DNA of 64,000 bases from the NCBI GenBank assembly GCA_013398015.1, contig VZRR01003435.1, positions 124,001 through 188,000 of the forward strand, written 5' to 3'. Made by a program: the position numbers and the translations under genes. The notes below the pieces were generated by a model, which was given only the letters and a program-made list of their open reading frames with translations, was not told where the DNA came from and did no database searches. Within the stretch, counting starts at the first letter, position 1; every line of letters starts with the position of its first letter. This stretch comes from Oreocharis arfaki (taxonomy: Eukaryota; Chordata; Aves; Passeriformes; Paramythiidae). Below, piece by piece: positions 1 to 10,559 of this stretch.

Positions 1-3000
1 GTATGATAGCCTTCAGTTTCCAATGACATCTTGAGGTAAATACAAATTTAGATATGCATTATTTTATGAATATTGGGAGTAGATAAACATGAAGTGGTTT
101 TCTTTCGTTCCATTATCAGCAAAAACTGAATACAATACAGCAGGATGCACAAAAGCAAATCCTTCATATACTGTTAAATTCTAACTAATTCCTGTCAGTC
201 ACAGTTTTTTCGTATTTTAGAGCACCCAGTGACACATTCTGGGGTGTGTCTTTGCTCATTTGCTCTAACCATATTGAATTTTTGAATATTAATTTTGAAC
301 AATATTGGGGAGTAGAGATGGTTCTGGCATCAAGTATTTTTCCTTCAATACTATGATAATTCTGCATCTCTTCGTCCAGAACTCAGCTTTTCTGAAGGGA
401 AGAAATTGTTTCTTAACCAGAGGTTTTTTCAAAAGAAACAAACCAAAAGGAAACAATGAGAGAACAGCTTGCAGCAGATAATATTAAATAACTTGTGTCT
501 TGCATGTTTATCTTTCTGGATTCATTCTATGGGTCTTTAAAAAAATCATTATCTCTATAGAAGATTTTTAATAATTTATATTAGTAGTACTTTTGTTCAC
601 ACCACTAATGGTAATAGGTGAATGCAACAGCTTTAAAAAAATCCTACAAAAGCAAAACTCAAGCATAAAAATCTGGTGGTTTTTGTTTACAGCTAAAGTT
701 ATTTAGAATAATTGCCAAACAAGTCAACTGCAGTCATCATATCTTATCTTGTTGAACTTTCACCTGACATTTGATAATACATTACCAGCAGGCACTTCTG
801 ATATAATAGTAATTTTCCAGACTTGACAAGAGTTTTGCGTGTTAGTATATAATCCTTACATTTCATTAGTGTGTTTAAATAAATAACTAAACACAAAACC
901 ACAAAGCCAAAAAGCCAAAACACAAATGTGATAATTCCAGACATATCCAATCAGAAGCTGACTTGGACTTAGATTTATAGGGTCAGAGAGGGGACAAGGG
1001 AAGCAGTAGCTCTTTCCTATCTACACTCCTGGGCAGTGTCAGATGAGCTGCCTGTAGGCAACAGAGGCCCTCAAGTCTACCTGGTGGGAGTCACATTTGG
1101 CAAACATTTTAAATTGTTCATTGTAATTCAGGGAGATGCTGCTGTTTCATAGATGTATCTTTCAAAATACTTCAGGAACTGGAAACTGGCCTCTATGCTG
1201 TTAAAGTGAATCCCTTATATGATTTACCATCATCTGCTTAAGAATATTACCACAAAGCTGAGACTCGCTTTGCGAAAAAGATGAATGCCACTCTTTAGTG
1301 CATGTTTCAAAATAAATGGATTATATTAACTGATGTACAATTCCCCTCTCTCTCTGATTACTTTTAATTTGTACATTCATAAAGCAATGGATTACTAATA
1401 ACAGCTATCAATCATTTTCCCTGGAACAGTTTGACACTAAGTACTAGAGATCACAGTGAGTTAAAATGAAAACCAGGCTTGCAGATAACATACAGACACA
1501 ACTGCACTTCCTCCTCAAGGATTTAATAAAGAATACTACTAGCTTATACACTATCTCATTTCCCCAAAATGGAATGAAACAGCCTTTGAGCACAGACGGG
1601 GCTGTGTACTGGTGTCCCCTGATGAATTCCTAAAAGCTGTATGCATAGCTGCCTTCCATCAGTCTGCTTCTGCCCTTATGCTTGTCTGACATCCCATGTC
1701 ACACACAAGGAGAGAAAGTAAGTCCAAGAGCCAATACACACGTTACTTAAATTCCAACAGAAAGCTCACCGATGTTGGGTATTATTAATTGCAATACATT
1801 TCAAAGAAAAACTGTTGGATACTATGGTGCTGCCAACAAACTTCATCCAATGGAAGAAGTTTCTGTGAGCTCTGCAGCACCAGGACACACCAGGCTACAG
1901 GTGCACAACTCTGGGTGAGCTCCCAGCAAAGTCATTTGAATGACAGACTCGTAAGGGCCACATGAAAATTGTCACAAACGAAAACTGCACAGGACAATAT
2001 AAGAAGCTCTGAGCATCTGCCAGAAAAGCATTATGAAAGTGCAAACACCTGGAACAGCAAAAGTCATACTCATGCTGCATTTTTTAAGGGCTCAATTGTG
2101 GTAAAATTGCTTGTTTCCTTACTTCTACTGGTTTTTTTCCTTCCTTTAGTGAACACTTCCCTTTTGCAAAGATTGCAGCTGTCATTACCTCTTCGAGTGT
2201 GCAGATTCCACTAAAAAGCAAAACCTAAATAAGGTATGATATGACCCTGAAGTTTAATTCATAACCTGGATTTCAGAGGATGCATCCAGTTCAGTTCTCC
2301 TTCTCCAGCAATAAGTCTGGGCCATTTTTATTTTCACAGCTATATTTTCTTTCGTAAGCTGAAAGGAAAGAGAGACAGAAAGGAGAGATTCTGCCTCTTC
2401 CCCTTATATACTCCCTTCAGCACCCTAGCCTAGATGAAATGAGGATACTCTTCCTTAAGGAAAACACTGGAAAAGCAACAGTAAAGTAGAATGCCCTAGT
2501 TTGTTGTCTCACTCAAAATAACCAACAAAACAACCCCAAATTTCATTAGCTAGCAATTCTCAGTGGTGGAGTAAAAATGCAAGTGAGCTAACGGGCTACA
2601 GGTTAGTTTAAAACTAATAACGGCCGGAATATTTATTGGGTTACTCAGGTCAAAGTAGTCTGCCACCCAGACGTTCATGAAATGTCATCTTTGCCATTAA
2701 AAACAAATCCTAACTTGACTGCAGGGAGTGAGGTGATGTCTCTAGCACAGGCAGAAACACCAACCTACTTTATGTGTTGACTTTCTATGTGTGAGATATA
2801 TAGTCAGCATTTCTAATGAATCTGCTTGGAGCGGCTGGAATATTATGATTTATAGCACCTTCCCACTCTCTATCATAGCATTTTATTAGATGGATGGGAA
2901 GCCAGTAGTAATGAGGTTAGGAATGAGAAAACATCCATCAAGCTTGGCTACATCTTCTCAGTAAAGACAACACACTATCTTGTACGTCACAGGCAGTGAT

Positions 3001-3418
3001 CTAGGTCACGATGGTATAAAATGTGTGATTAAAACCAAGCACTTGACACTAGATAATAGGCATCTAGTTAAAAAATAGCTCTAGTGTTCCTGACTTTTAA
3101 TTAAACCCAACTCATAAATATGCACTGTGGTAAATATACTGCAGAACTGGTCTTGTTTATATTCCACCACATAACAATTACCTCCAGAACGAACCCTTTA
3201 TTTCACTACATGCTGTTATTAGGCCAGAAAGAGTCTAAGAGACAGTCTAAAATACAAATGTTAAGCCAGTGATGTTAGGCAGGTACACAATGATCCCATC
3301 CACTTCAATTGCTTGCTCTCCTTCTCACACTCGCTACTGCAGTTATCAATCTAAAATAAAGCAACGTTGATCATTTTTAGCAATCTTTCAAGGCACCTTT
3401 GATTGCTTCAGGAATAAC
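1..3418. other. AT-rich noncoding stretch, no gene seen
   Basis: This stretch is unique-looking AT-rich DNA with few CG dinucleotides. Short open frames occur, for example a hydrophobic 68-codon frame on the minus strand near 744-950 and an 81-codon frame on the plus strand at 1969-2214. None shows a recognisable domain, a codon pattern or a pair of splice sites. No interspersed repeat was recognised by eye. It could be intergenic or intronic. Confidence 0.6.
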
Positions 3419-3461
3419 GGGGGGGGGNNNNNNNNNNNNNNNNNNNNNNNNNNNNNNNNNN
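3419..3461. other. Run of nine G followed by 34-base assembly gap
   Basis: Nine consecutive G (3419-3427) run directly into 34 unknown bases (3428-3461). The sequence restarts in ordinary unique DNA. A gap opening exactly at a G homopolymer suggests sequencing or assembly dropout in a G-rich or structured stretch. The true length and content of the gap cannot be known from here. An open frame that appears to cross it at 3399-3617 is an artefact of the unknown bases. Confidence 0.95.
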
Positions 3462-4746
3462 GCTGGTCTCAAATATAGAATGCTAGTGTACTGTAAATCT
3501 GTCTCTTTAACAGGTTTATTCTTTTGTATGGGGCTCATTTACAGAAGATTTTTTTACATGGCTTTGAATAATGCAAAGCTGACAAATCTGTGTACAGAAG
3601 CCACAGACAGTATGTAGGCAGTTGTTCAGCAAGCTATTTAACTGTGCCTGACTTAAGTGCTTGAGTCATCTCAGGGAGGTTAACAGTCAATTACCCATTG
3701 ATTCCTAACTCAACAATTGATCAATAAAGGAGTAATCCAGTTCCCCCACGGCTTCAAGAAACAACATCCTTGTGCTGAAACCAGAGTCACTGGGGTCAAG
3801 TCTATATGTCAGGGAATTCTTGCAGCAATGAAGGCAATGGGAGGTTTTCAGTGCCACAGATGACAGTACAGGAAGAGATGAAGCCAGCTGTAGTACAGTT
3901 GCTCAGGGCTTCATTCAGTGGGACACACGGTTAATGAAGGCTCTCTGTTCTAGTAGCAAAAAGTGAGCATTTCTGGTTTTAAGGAAATCATTCTGATCTA
4001 CTAAATGAAGTACATAGGTATCTGTCTAGTTGTGAGCAGGAAACTACCATGAGCCTAACGGATGTGCTAAAATTGGTATGTACTTTGACTAAATCTCTTC
4101 ACCATTTTCCATTGTAAATGAAATAATATTTATCATATCTGATCATAGTTATTAAAAAAAAAGATCTATGTGTGTTGATAAAAAGGGTGTAAAACTCACA
4201 TAAAATATACTGTCTTTCTTTTCTTTCTCTAGCTTTTCAGAAATACAGAGAATGTACCATTCTTAAATCGTCACAGGCAGAAAAAGTGGCGTTTTATAAT
4301 GGTGACACATCTTGGTAAGAATGATATATTTTCAAGTGCAGCTGAATCACTGAACTTTATAATTTGCTTAGAAGATTTGCAAATTTGTGATTTCTGCTGT
4401 AAACCACTATTTTTCCCCTCTAGGGAGACCTTTGAAGCATTTGCTAAGCCTCCAGGGAGGTGAATATTCATGTGATGCTTCTTCTATTTCCACCTGCTAC
4501 ACCACAAGACACCTATAAATACACAAGATATGTTTCAAAGTTAACTTTTGCATATAATCAAAGTCTGCATTGCTGGGCCTTTTTATAGGCAGATTAAGAG
4601 GAAATGGCATTTCTTATTTTCAGAGTAAAGACAGCCAGATCCATTGTAAAAGTATCTTTCAAAAATGAACCTCTTAACTTGCTTCAGAATGTTACAAATA
4701 CATTTTTAAGAGCTGTTGCATCAATAAAAAGTACTATTTTTTCCTG
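3462..4746. other. Noncoding stretch, no gene seen
   Basis: Unique AT-rich sequence between the assembly gap and the first CR1 element. A polypyrimidine run ending in CTAG and then TTTTCAG near 4216-4240 resembles a splice acceptor. No convincing exon follows it, since the downstream frames are short and unrecognisable. Nothing else is supported. Confidence 0.55.
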
Positions 4747-5278
4747 TGATCACAGAATGAGTCAGGTTGAAAGAGACAACAGGGGGTCAGCTGGTCCAAC
4801 ATCCCTGCTCCACCAGGTTCATCCTAGTGCACAGGATTGCATCCAGACAGTTCCTACATATCTCCAATGAAGGAGATTACATAATGTCTCTGGGCAATCT
4901 GTCCCAGTATGTGATCACATGCACATTAAGGAAGTTCTTCTTCATATTCAGGTGGAACTTTCTGTGCATCAGTTTCTGCCCATTACCTCTTGTCCTATTG
5001 CTCAGGACCACCAAGCAGAGCCTGGCTCCATCCTCTCGAAACCCACTCACAGACATCAATGAGCTCCCTCATCTCTCAGCTGACTCTTCTCAAAGCTGAC
5101 CAGCTCCCTCAGCCCTCCCTTATAAGAGAGATGCTCTAGTCCCATCTTTGTCGCTCTCTGCTGGACCCACTTCAGGAGCTCCATGTGTCTCTCATCCTGA
5201 GGAGCCCAGAACTGAACACAGCACCCCAGATGTTACTCATCAGGACTGAGTAGAAGGACAGGATCACCTCCCTTGACC

Positions 5279-5282
5279 TGCT
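5279..5282. repeat. Target site duplication, left copy (TGCT)
   Basis: Four bases immediately left of the LTR-like insertion, matching 5700-5703 on the other side. Within CR1 the uninterrupted site reads CCTGCTGG, which contains a single TGCT. Confidence 0.65.
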
Positions 5283-5699
5283 TGATGCCTTGAGGTGACC
5301 ACCTGAAACAGAGACTAGAAAAGAATAAGAAAATAAAAGTAGGTATGTATTTGAAGGGCCTTCTAATGTACACCCCGGGAAGTCAAAAGGCTACACCCAA
5401 GATGGATGTAGCCTGGGTCACAGGTTCTTCAGACCTTTTAAATTTTGGTTCATTTGCATCTCAGGGTCAATTCTCCAACTGTAACTTCAGTTAATGATGT
5501 AATTACCCCAGGTTTGCCCCTCTCTTCAGAGGCTTTTAGTTTACACACTTTGGGGCCTAGTGACCTTGAAAAGCAAACCTAGAGAGGTTTGTTAAGGCTA
5601 ACCAGCATGAGAGAACAGCAGCTAACAGGCCACATGAAACTTCAGAGTTACACATTAGGCAGTACAGGATTTGAAACACATAAAAGTTAGAACCTTTCA
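5283..5699. mobile_element. Solo LTR-like insertion (417 bp) nested in CR1
   Basis: The segment begins TGATGCC and ends CTTTCA, giving the TG...CA ends typical of retroviral LTRs. It is flanked by the direct repeat TGCT at 5279-5282 and 5700-5703. Excising it with one TGCT copy rejoins CCTGCTGGCAATGCTC, which fits the CR1 family sequence, so the boundaries are well supported. A 4-bp duplication is the size usual for gammaretrovirus-like (ERV1-type) integrases, while ERVL and ERVK normally give 5 and 6. Inside is an octamer-type ATTTGCAT motif near 5452-5459. No gag, pol or env sequence is present, so this is either a solo LTR left by LTR-LTR recombination or a small nonautonomous element. Orientation is unclear: an AATAAA lies near the left edge on the plus strand, but no good TATA/poly(A) arrangement is visible. 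I do not know the family name. Confidence 0.7.
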
Positions 5700-5703
5700 T
5701 GCT
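5700..5703. repeat. Target site duplication, right copy (TGCT)
   Basis: Right-hand partner of 5279-5282. It is followed directly by GGCAATGCTC, where CR1 resumes. Confidence 0.65.
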
Positions 5704-5975
5704 GGCAATGCTCTTCCTAATGCACCCCAGGACACCATTGGCTTTCTTGGCCACCAGGGCACACTGCTGGCTCATGGACAGCTTGTTGTCCGCCAGGACC
5801 CCAGGTCCTTCTCCACAGAGCTGCTTTCCAGCAGATCAGCCCAAGCCTGTGCTGGTGCCCGGGGTTATTCCTCCCCAGTGCAGGGCCCTGCTTTTGCCGT
5901 TGCTGAATTTCAGAGAGTTCTCTGCCCATCTCTCCACCCTGTTAAGGCCCTTCTACAGGACTGCACAGCACTCTA

Positions 5976-7333
5976 GGCATTGATGCTTGGTAAGAGGAGT
6001 ACATGAAGAGTTTTGTCCTAAACAATAATCCTAAAAAATACACAAAAATTCACTAACCCACTTCCCTACATTATTAGTGTTCTGCCAGTGCACAGTCCTA
6101 ATATAGCCCTTTCCAGTATCATGCATTTAAGTGATTTGTCTTTTCTTTTGCGTCATCACACTTACTTGAAGTTAAAATATTTTCAATATTTTCAGAAAAT
6201 TATTGACATTATATTGGATGGAAATGGTTGCATCAGCAATCAAGCCCACTCTGTCATATAGTGAGGTGAAATATATTTTAATGCTATATTAACAGGTTAC
6301 TATTTACAATGAATTTTAATAACAGGATTAATTTGCCTCAACGAAAAAGATAAACCTGGATGTTAATAAGAGGTGTGTTATGGTGCCATCTAAATGCACC
6401 ACTAAGACTTTCATTCAAAATCAAAATTGTTTATTGGTTGAAGAAAACACTGTTCAAATAGACCATGGTCTGTCTACTTGCAGTCATCATAATCCTTGCA
6501 GAAAGAGATTTATTATGCTGGCTTTTATTACACATCCATTTTTCAGAGGAATAAATTACATGCTCCTTTTGCTGTGTTAATATTGCAGGCAACCATGGCT
6601 GCTGTTGTACATTCCCTTGGAAACACATTTTATACAGTGCCAATTAAGCAGGAGGTGGGAATATTGGCAAGAGGATTTCAGTATCTCAGCTAAAGGTCAA
6701 TATGGTTACCAACCAGCCAGAAATTATTTAGTAATGGCTTGTATAGTCAGCACTGGGTTCGAGCCCAGCTTCTGCTAAGGGGGTTAAATATACTGGCTTC
6801 TGAATGAGAGCAGGTGCTGCCAAAGGAGCCATCCTAGTATTTAGAAGACAGCTTAAAATAAATATAAATTGTGTCCATGACCTCCCCTGACCAAGCTAGC
6901 TTTTGCATTTTTCATCCTTGGTAGTCTTAATGCTTCAACACAGAACTAGTTCAATGTCTATATTGACACTTAGCCACTAAGTCTGCACATGTATTCAGTA
7001 ACGTTGACTTCTCCCTCCCCTTTTTACAGATGGCAAGAAATTCTGACCCTGATCAAAAACTACCTGAGGTCAGGTGGCTTGGATACTTTATAGCATCCAA
7101 GGAAAAAAGCATATCTTCTTTTAAGGGTTATTCAGAAAATAACTACCAATCTAACTTTTCCCTGCTATATTTGTGGCTTCTTAGTATTCAAATGAGATTT
7201 TCACATCTCTTTCTTCACATAATTCCATGAAAGAACTATTGAGACTTTATCAGTGCTTTCATAAATGCCCAGAGAGGCGTGAATCAGCAAGGCGAGGTCT
7301 GGTATGGTCTTTAGTTTAAGACTAAAAACTGAC
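5976..7333. other. Noncoding stretch, no gene seen
   Basis: Unique AT-rich sequence. One exon-like arrangement was noted: a long pyrimidine run ending TTTTTACAG at about 7029, then an open stretch starting ATGGCAAGAAAT and a weak donor-like GAGGTCAGG near 7067-7075. The implied peptide is about 13 residues and unrecognised, so I do not call an exon. A TTCGAGCCC motif at 6758-6766 resembles a tRNA T-arm, but no cloverleaf can be built around it. Confidence 0.5.
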
Positions 7334-7465
7334 ATTGAATTGAATTGAATTGAATTGAATTGAATTGAATTGAATTGAATTGGATTGAATTGAATTGAAT
7401 TGAATTGAATTGAATTGAATTGAATTGAATTGAATTGAATTGAATTGAATTGAACTGAATTGAAT
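7334..7465. repeat. GAATT pentanucleotide microsatellite, about 26 units
   Basis: An uninterrupted run of the unit GAATT covers about 132 bp, with only a TGGATTG change near 7382 and a GAACT unit near 7453. Because the unit length is not a multiple of three, all frames cycle through the same residues. On the minus strand the array yields open frames made of the repeat SIQFN, which are not genes. Every unit contains the self-complementary tetramer AATT. Such a long, nearly pure array is expected to vary in copy number between individuals. Confidence 0.97.
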
Positions 7466-10400
7466 GACAATTTAGCTTTATCAGGGAACAGGTAAGTATA
7501 TAATATCTTGTTTCCTTATATCTCAATAGAAATAACCATACCCTGTGTTCTCTGTAAACATGGTGACCACTGGGAAAAACAAGACCAAGACTTTACTGCA
7601 AATGAACTTCAGCATGAAAAGTCTCACCAACATTGTGCACAATGACAGCAAAGAAACACCTATACTTCTGGAGGATGAGATACAAGCTGGATTATCTCCC
7701 CCTTCATCACTCTCACTTTTTCTTTGCCTCTGCACTTTCTGGACTCTGCCTATTTAGACAGTCCTCGCTCATCAGAGAGGTTCCCCTGCCATACAGGACT
7801 TGCACAATTAATAGAAATCTCATATTTCAAGATCACTCTCAAATTCTTCACAGCCTGCAAGAAGAAATTTGAAGTCTATAAATCTGTCCCCACATGCCAA
7901 CAAGGCGTAGATGAAGAGAATTCATTCTATTCTGTTCTGAAAGTCACCATCACTCATTAATGTATTTAATCCACAAAAATTCAGTCAGGTTTTCAAAGGA
8001 AAACTTCATTTTTTCTTTGATTTTACTATTAACTGGGCTGAAACAAAAAGTTTCAATTTTTCCCACAAGCCAGGAAGAAGGAATCATTTCATATTTGCGT
8101 ATTTCCTTGTATTTTTTTCTATGTCAATAATATTTCATCTCAATTCATCACTGCTAATAGAAGAGCCTCATTTTTCCTCAGCAACAGCTGACACTTTGAT
8201 GGCAGGTCTCTCATGTGACAGGTCTGGACAGAAGCTGCAGGTGACCCTATTTCATTAGACCACATGGCTCCCCAGGACACCAAAAATTCTGTTTTATTAG
8301 AAAATTTCCAAGTGGCTCAGATGATTACTCTTTTGTTATCTATTTTATCAGATGTGGCATTTATCCTAGATTTCTGGAAATCTACTCTTTAAAGAGATAG
8401 TTTCTGCCAAGGTCATGGCTTGGACCTAACTCTTATCTAAGTAAATAACTTAAAGGCTGCCTGTCACCACCCACAAAATCTTTGCTAATCCCTTCAAATT
8501 TTGAAGTACAAAGCAATGAAGCAGCAAAGAAAATGAAATTTTCTACCTATTCCTGTCTGTAAACTTTGTGCCTCTCTGGAATGAGAGTGTGAGGCAGGTA
8601 TAAAAGGACATCTGAAATTCTTAGTCTGTACTCGGTCTGATCATAAACCATCAACCAACCCCAGTCATGAGCAGAAGGTATTTTGCTTTTCCAAATTATC
8701 GGAAGCGAAGTCTTTCTTAGATTAGGGAGTTAGGATGAAGGAGGTAGCTGACAGCTTTTCCACCCTGCAGACTGCAACAAACTCTTCTGGACAACTCCTA
8801 CGAGCGTGTTAATACTCAAAGTGCATTATCGTGATGTATAAACATCCCTAATTTCTTCCTCCCCACAAAGGGTTGCTATCTTAATGGTGCTATAAGACCA
8901 ATGTGAAGTGGAATCTATTTGTGCAGATGAGAGTATTAAATGAAAAGTATCTGAGCTGAGGTACATTTCTACCTGCAAGCCCTGAATATCTAAAGGATAA
9001 TACCTCTATTACAACACCAGCAAACAATATCATGACTTTTTTTCATTATTATCTTTTGGGAAAAGACAAGAAGTACAAGTAGACAGAGTAGCAGCTTCCT
9101 TGAAAGAAAAGTAGGCTTTTCTGCGTGTCACTTCTCTAACAAGAGTCCCCACAGTGTCATTGTGTTTACTTTCTTTGCATAGGAAGGCTAAACAGTGAGA
9201 ACGCTGGTGCATAAGCTCTTCAACTATTGAGATATTGAATTCTGATCTTTAATAAACCAACACTGATTTACTTCACTGCTTCTGTTTGCTTAGTTAAGCT
9301 CCACTGGCATAGGAAAAGGCACACGTAATTTAATCAGATTGCTTTTTTCATTTGATTTTTATTAATGCAGCAAGCAGGCATTGAGCTCAGTGAATTCTCT
9401 CAGCTCTCACCAGTGTAATACACCACTTCCTTCTTGAATGAAAGTTTCAAACAACAGCAAAAAATCCCAAAGAAGTACCAGAGCTTATGTGGACTTGACA
9501 TGAGGTCCATTTCAATGGTATAGGATCTCCTTTTTCAGTCTTGTATTAAAAGCATACTTTGTGGAATAGAGAACAGAGTAGTTAGAGTGTTAAAAGCTCT
9601 CATTTCTGTGGGGTTGTGATAGACATGCCATTCTGTTTCCTCCTAGAAAAATCCCACCAGGATATCTACGCAGCTGCCTTATGCCATCCAGCATCCAGCA
9701 CAACCTGCTGCTCTTAGCATTAGATATTCTAGATAAATACAGTACTGTTGAGCTGTCACAACTGGAGACACATAGATTTCCGTGTTTTGTAGCTCACAGC
9801 AGCTTCGGAAAAATCTTTCCCATTTATTTCAGGGTCAAACTTTCAAAAAGGCATTTGCATTCATTTCTCTGTGAAGAATTGTCATGGTGGTTTTAAAAAA
9901 AACAAGTCTAAAATAAAGCTGAGCATCTGTAAGGGTGATTCCATGCTGTGCTTTTCTGAAGACACTTGCACTTTGTGTAGAGGAGAGCTGACGAAAGTCT
10001 TGGAGGTTTCATTGTTCAGCTGCTATTCACCTGTTTTCCCACCAGCCATCATTGTTTGTTCCGATGTGTTATTCTACCTCTGTCATATTTGATTATGCTC
10101 CATCTTGTAATGTGAAGACTGAACTGAAACACACATAATATTGAGAATATATATCTATATCTAGATATTCTTACATATATGTATATTTTAAAAAATTATT
10201 TTAAAAGTTGCAACCTCTCAGGAGCATCTTTGAGATTCTATTTTCAATTACAACGTTATGATGTCTGCCTTCACTGAGGAGAAAGCAACCCATCTGCTTT
10301 TTCTTTTCTCCTTGAAAGAACGCACAAAACAGTGATGTTAATTGCCAAAATAATACTTCCTCTATGACAGCAGAATTTCACATTAATGAAAAAATCTCAC

Positions 10401-10492
10401 AGGAAAAAATAGCAAAAAATGAGGAAATTATATGTCTTTCTTGGTGTGGATTGTCCTTTTCAAAAAAATTGTTTTGAAAGTGACATTATTTT
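7466..10492. other. Noncoding stretch, no gene seen
   Basis: Unique AT-rich sequence. Open frames near 7523-7960 overlap one another on both strands and have no recognisable domains. A possible core promoter at 8598-8626 is listed separately. The string TGGACTTGACATGAGGTCCATTTC near 9490 faintly resembles a CR1 3' end but is too short and diverged to call. Confidence 0.5.
8598..8626 (+). promoter_or_regulatory. Candidate TATA-box core promoter (GTATAAAAGG) with initiator-like site
   Basis: GTATAAAAGG at 8598-8607 is a near-ideal TATA box. TTAGTCT at 8621-8627 fits the initiator pattern YYANWYY, with its A about 24 bases after the first T of the TATA. That is slightly shorter than the usual spacing. 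The first downstream ATG is at 8667 and opens 17 codons to a TAG at 8718. Alternatively, AAG/GTATTT at about 8674-8682 could act as a splice donor after four codons. No gene was recognised downstream. TATA strings arise by chance in AT-rich DNA, so this is only a candidate. Confidence 0.22.
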
Positions 10493-10500
10493 GTAGTAGC

Positions 10501-10559
<59 letters not shown>
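10493..10559. repeat. GTA/TAG trinucleotide microsatellite, about 22 units
   Basis: A run of GTA units begins at 10493 and continues to 10559, with a single change to GCA at 10499-10501. In one frame it reads as polyserine, producing a spurious 100-codon open frame at 10432-10734 that has no other protein-like feature. Confidence 0.97.

Larger units (their letters stand above)
4747..5975 (-). mobile_element. CR1 LINE fragment, minus strand, interrupted by an LTR
   Basis: This is the 3' part of a CR1 non-LTR retrotransposon lying on the minus strand, so its 3' end is at 4747. The plus strand reads like the complement of a CR1 tail: GATCACAGAATG at the left edge, then text matching the family's well-known 3' region, such as CCTCTTGTCCTATTGCTCAGGA and CCAGAACTGAACACAGCACC. 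The element resumes at 5700 with ATGCACCCCAGGACACC and CACACTGCTGGCTCATG, which belong to the stretch just 3' of the reverse transcriptase. Coding capacity is destroyed, and frames of about 70-110 codons here are remnants or shadows. The copy is 5' truncated, as is usual for CR1. It is diverged, so it is not young. The LTR-like segment at 5283-5699 must have inserted later, because removing it with one copy of TGCT restores continuous CR1 sequence. Confidence 0.93.

Noticed and set aside
744..950. Hydrophobic 68-codon frame resembling a membrane protein
   Set aside because: T/A-rich DNA readily encodes Phe, Leu and Ile; no homologous pattern or context supports a gene.
3399..3617. 72-codon frame spanning the assembly gap
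   Set aside because: Part of it is unknown bases, so the frame is not real evidence.
6680..6790. tRNA-like T-arm string GGGTTCGAGCCCAG
   Set aside because: The stem-loop does not fit a 5-bp stem with a 7-nt loop, and no A-box, anticodon arm or acceptor stem can be paired upstream.
7021..7080. Exon-like ATGGCAAGAAAT... between TTTTTACAG and GAGGTCAGG
   Set aside because: The peptide would be about 13 residues, the donor is weak, and no partner exons were seen.
7201..7526. Open frames of 71-89 codons made of the repeat SIQFN
   Set aside because: They are translations of the GAATT microsatellite on the minus strand and have no unique protein sequence worth the name.
9488..9526. CR1-tail-like TGGACTTGACATGAGGTCC
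   Set aside because: The match is under 40 bp and diverged, with no ATTCTRTG tail units.
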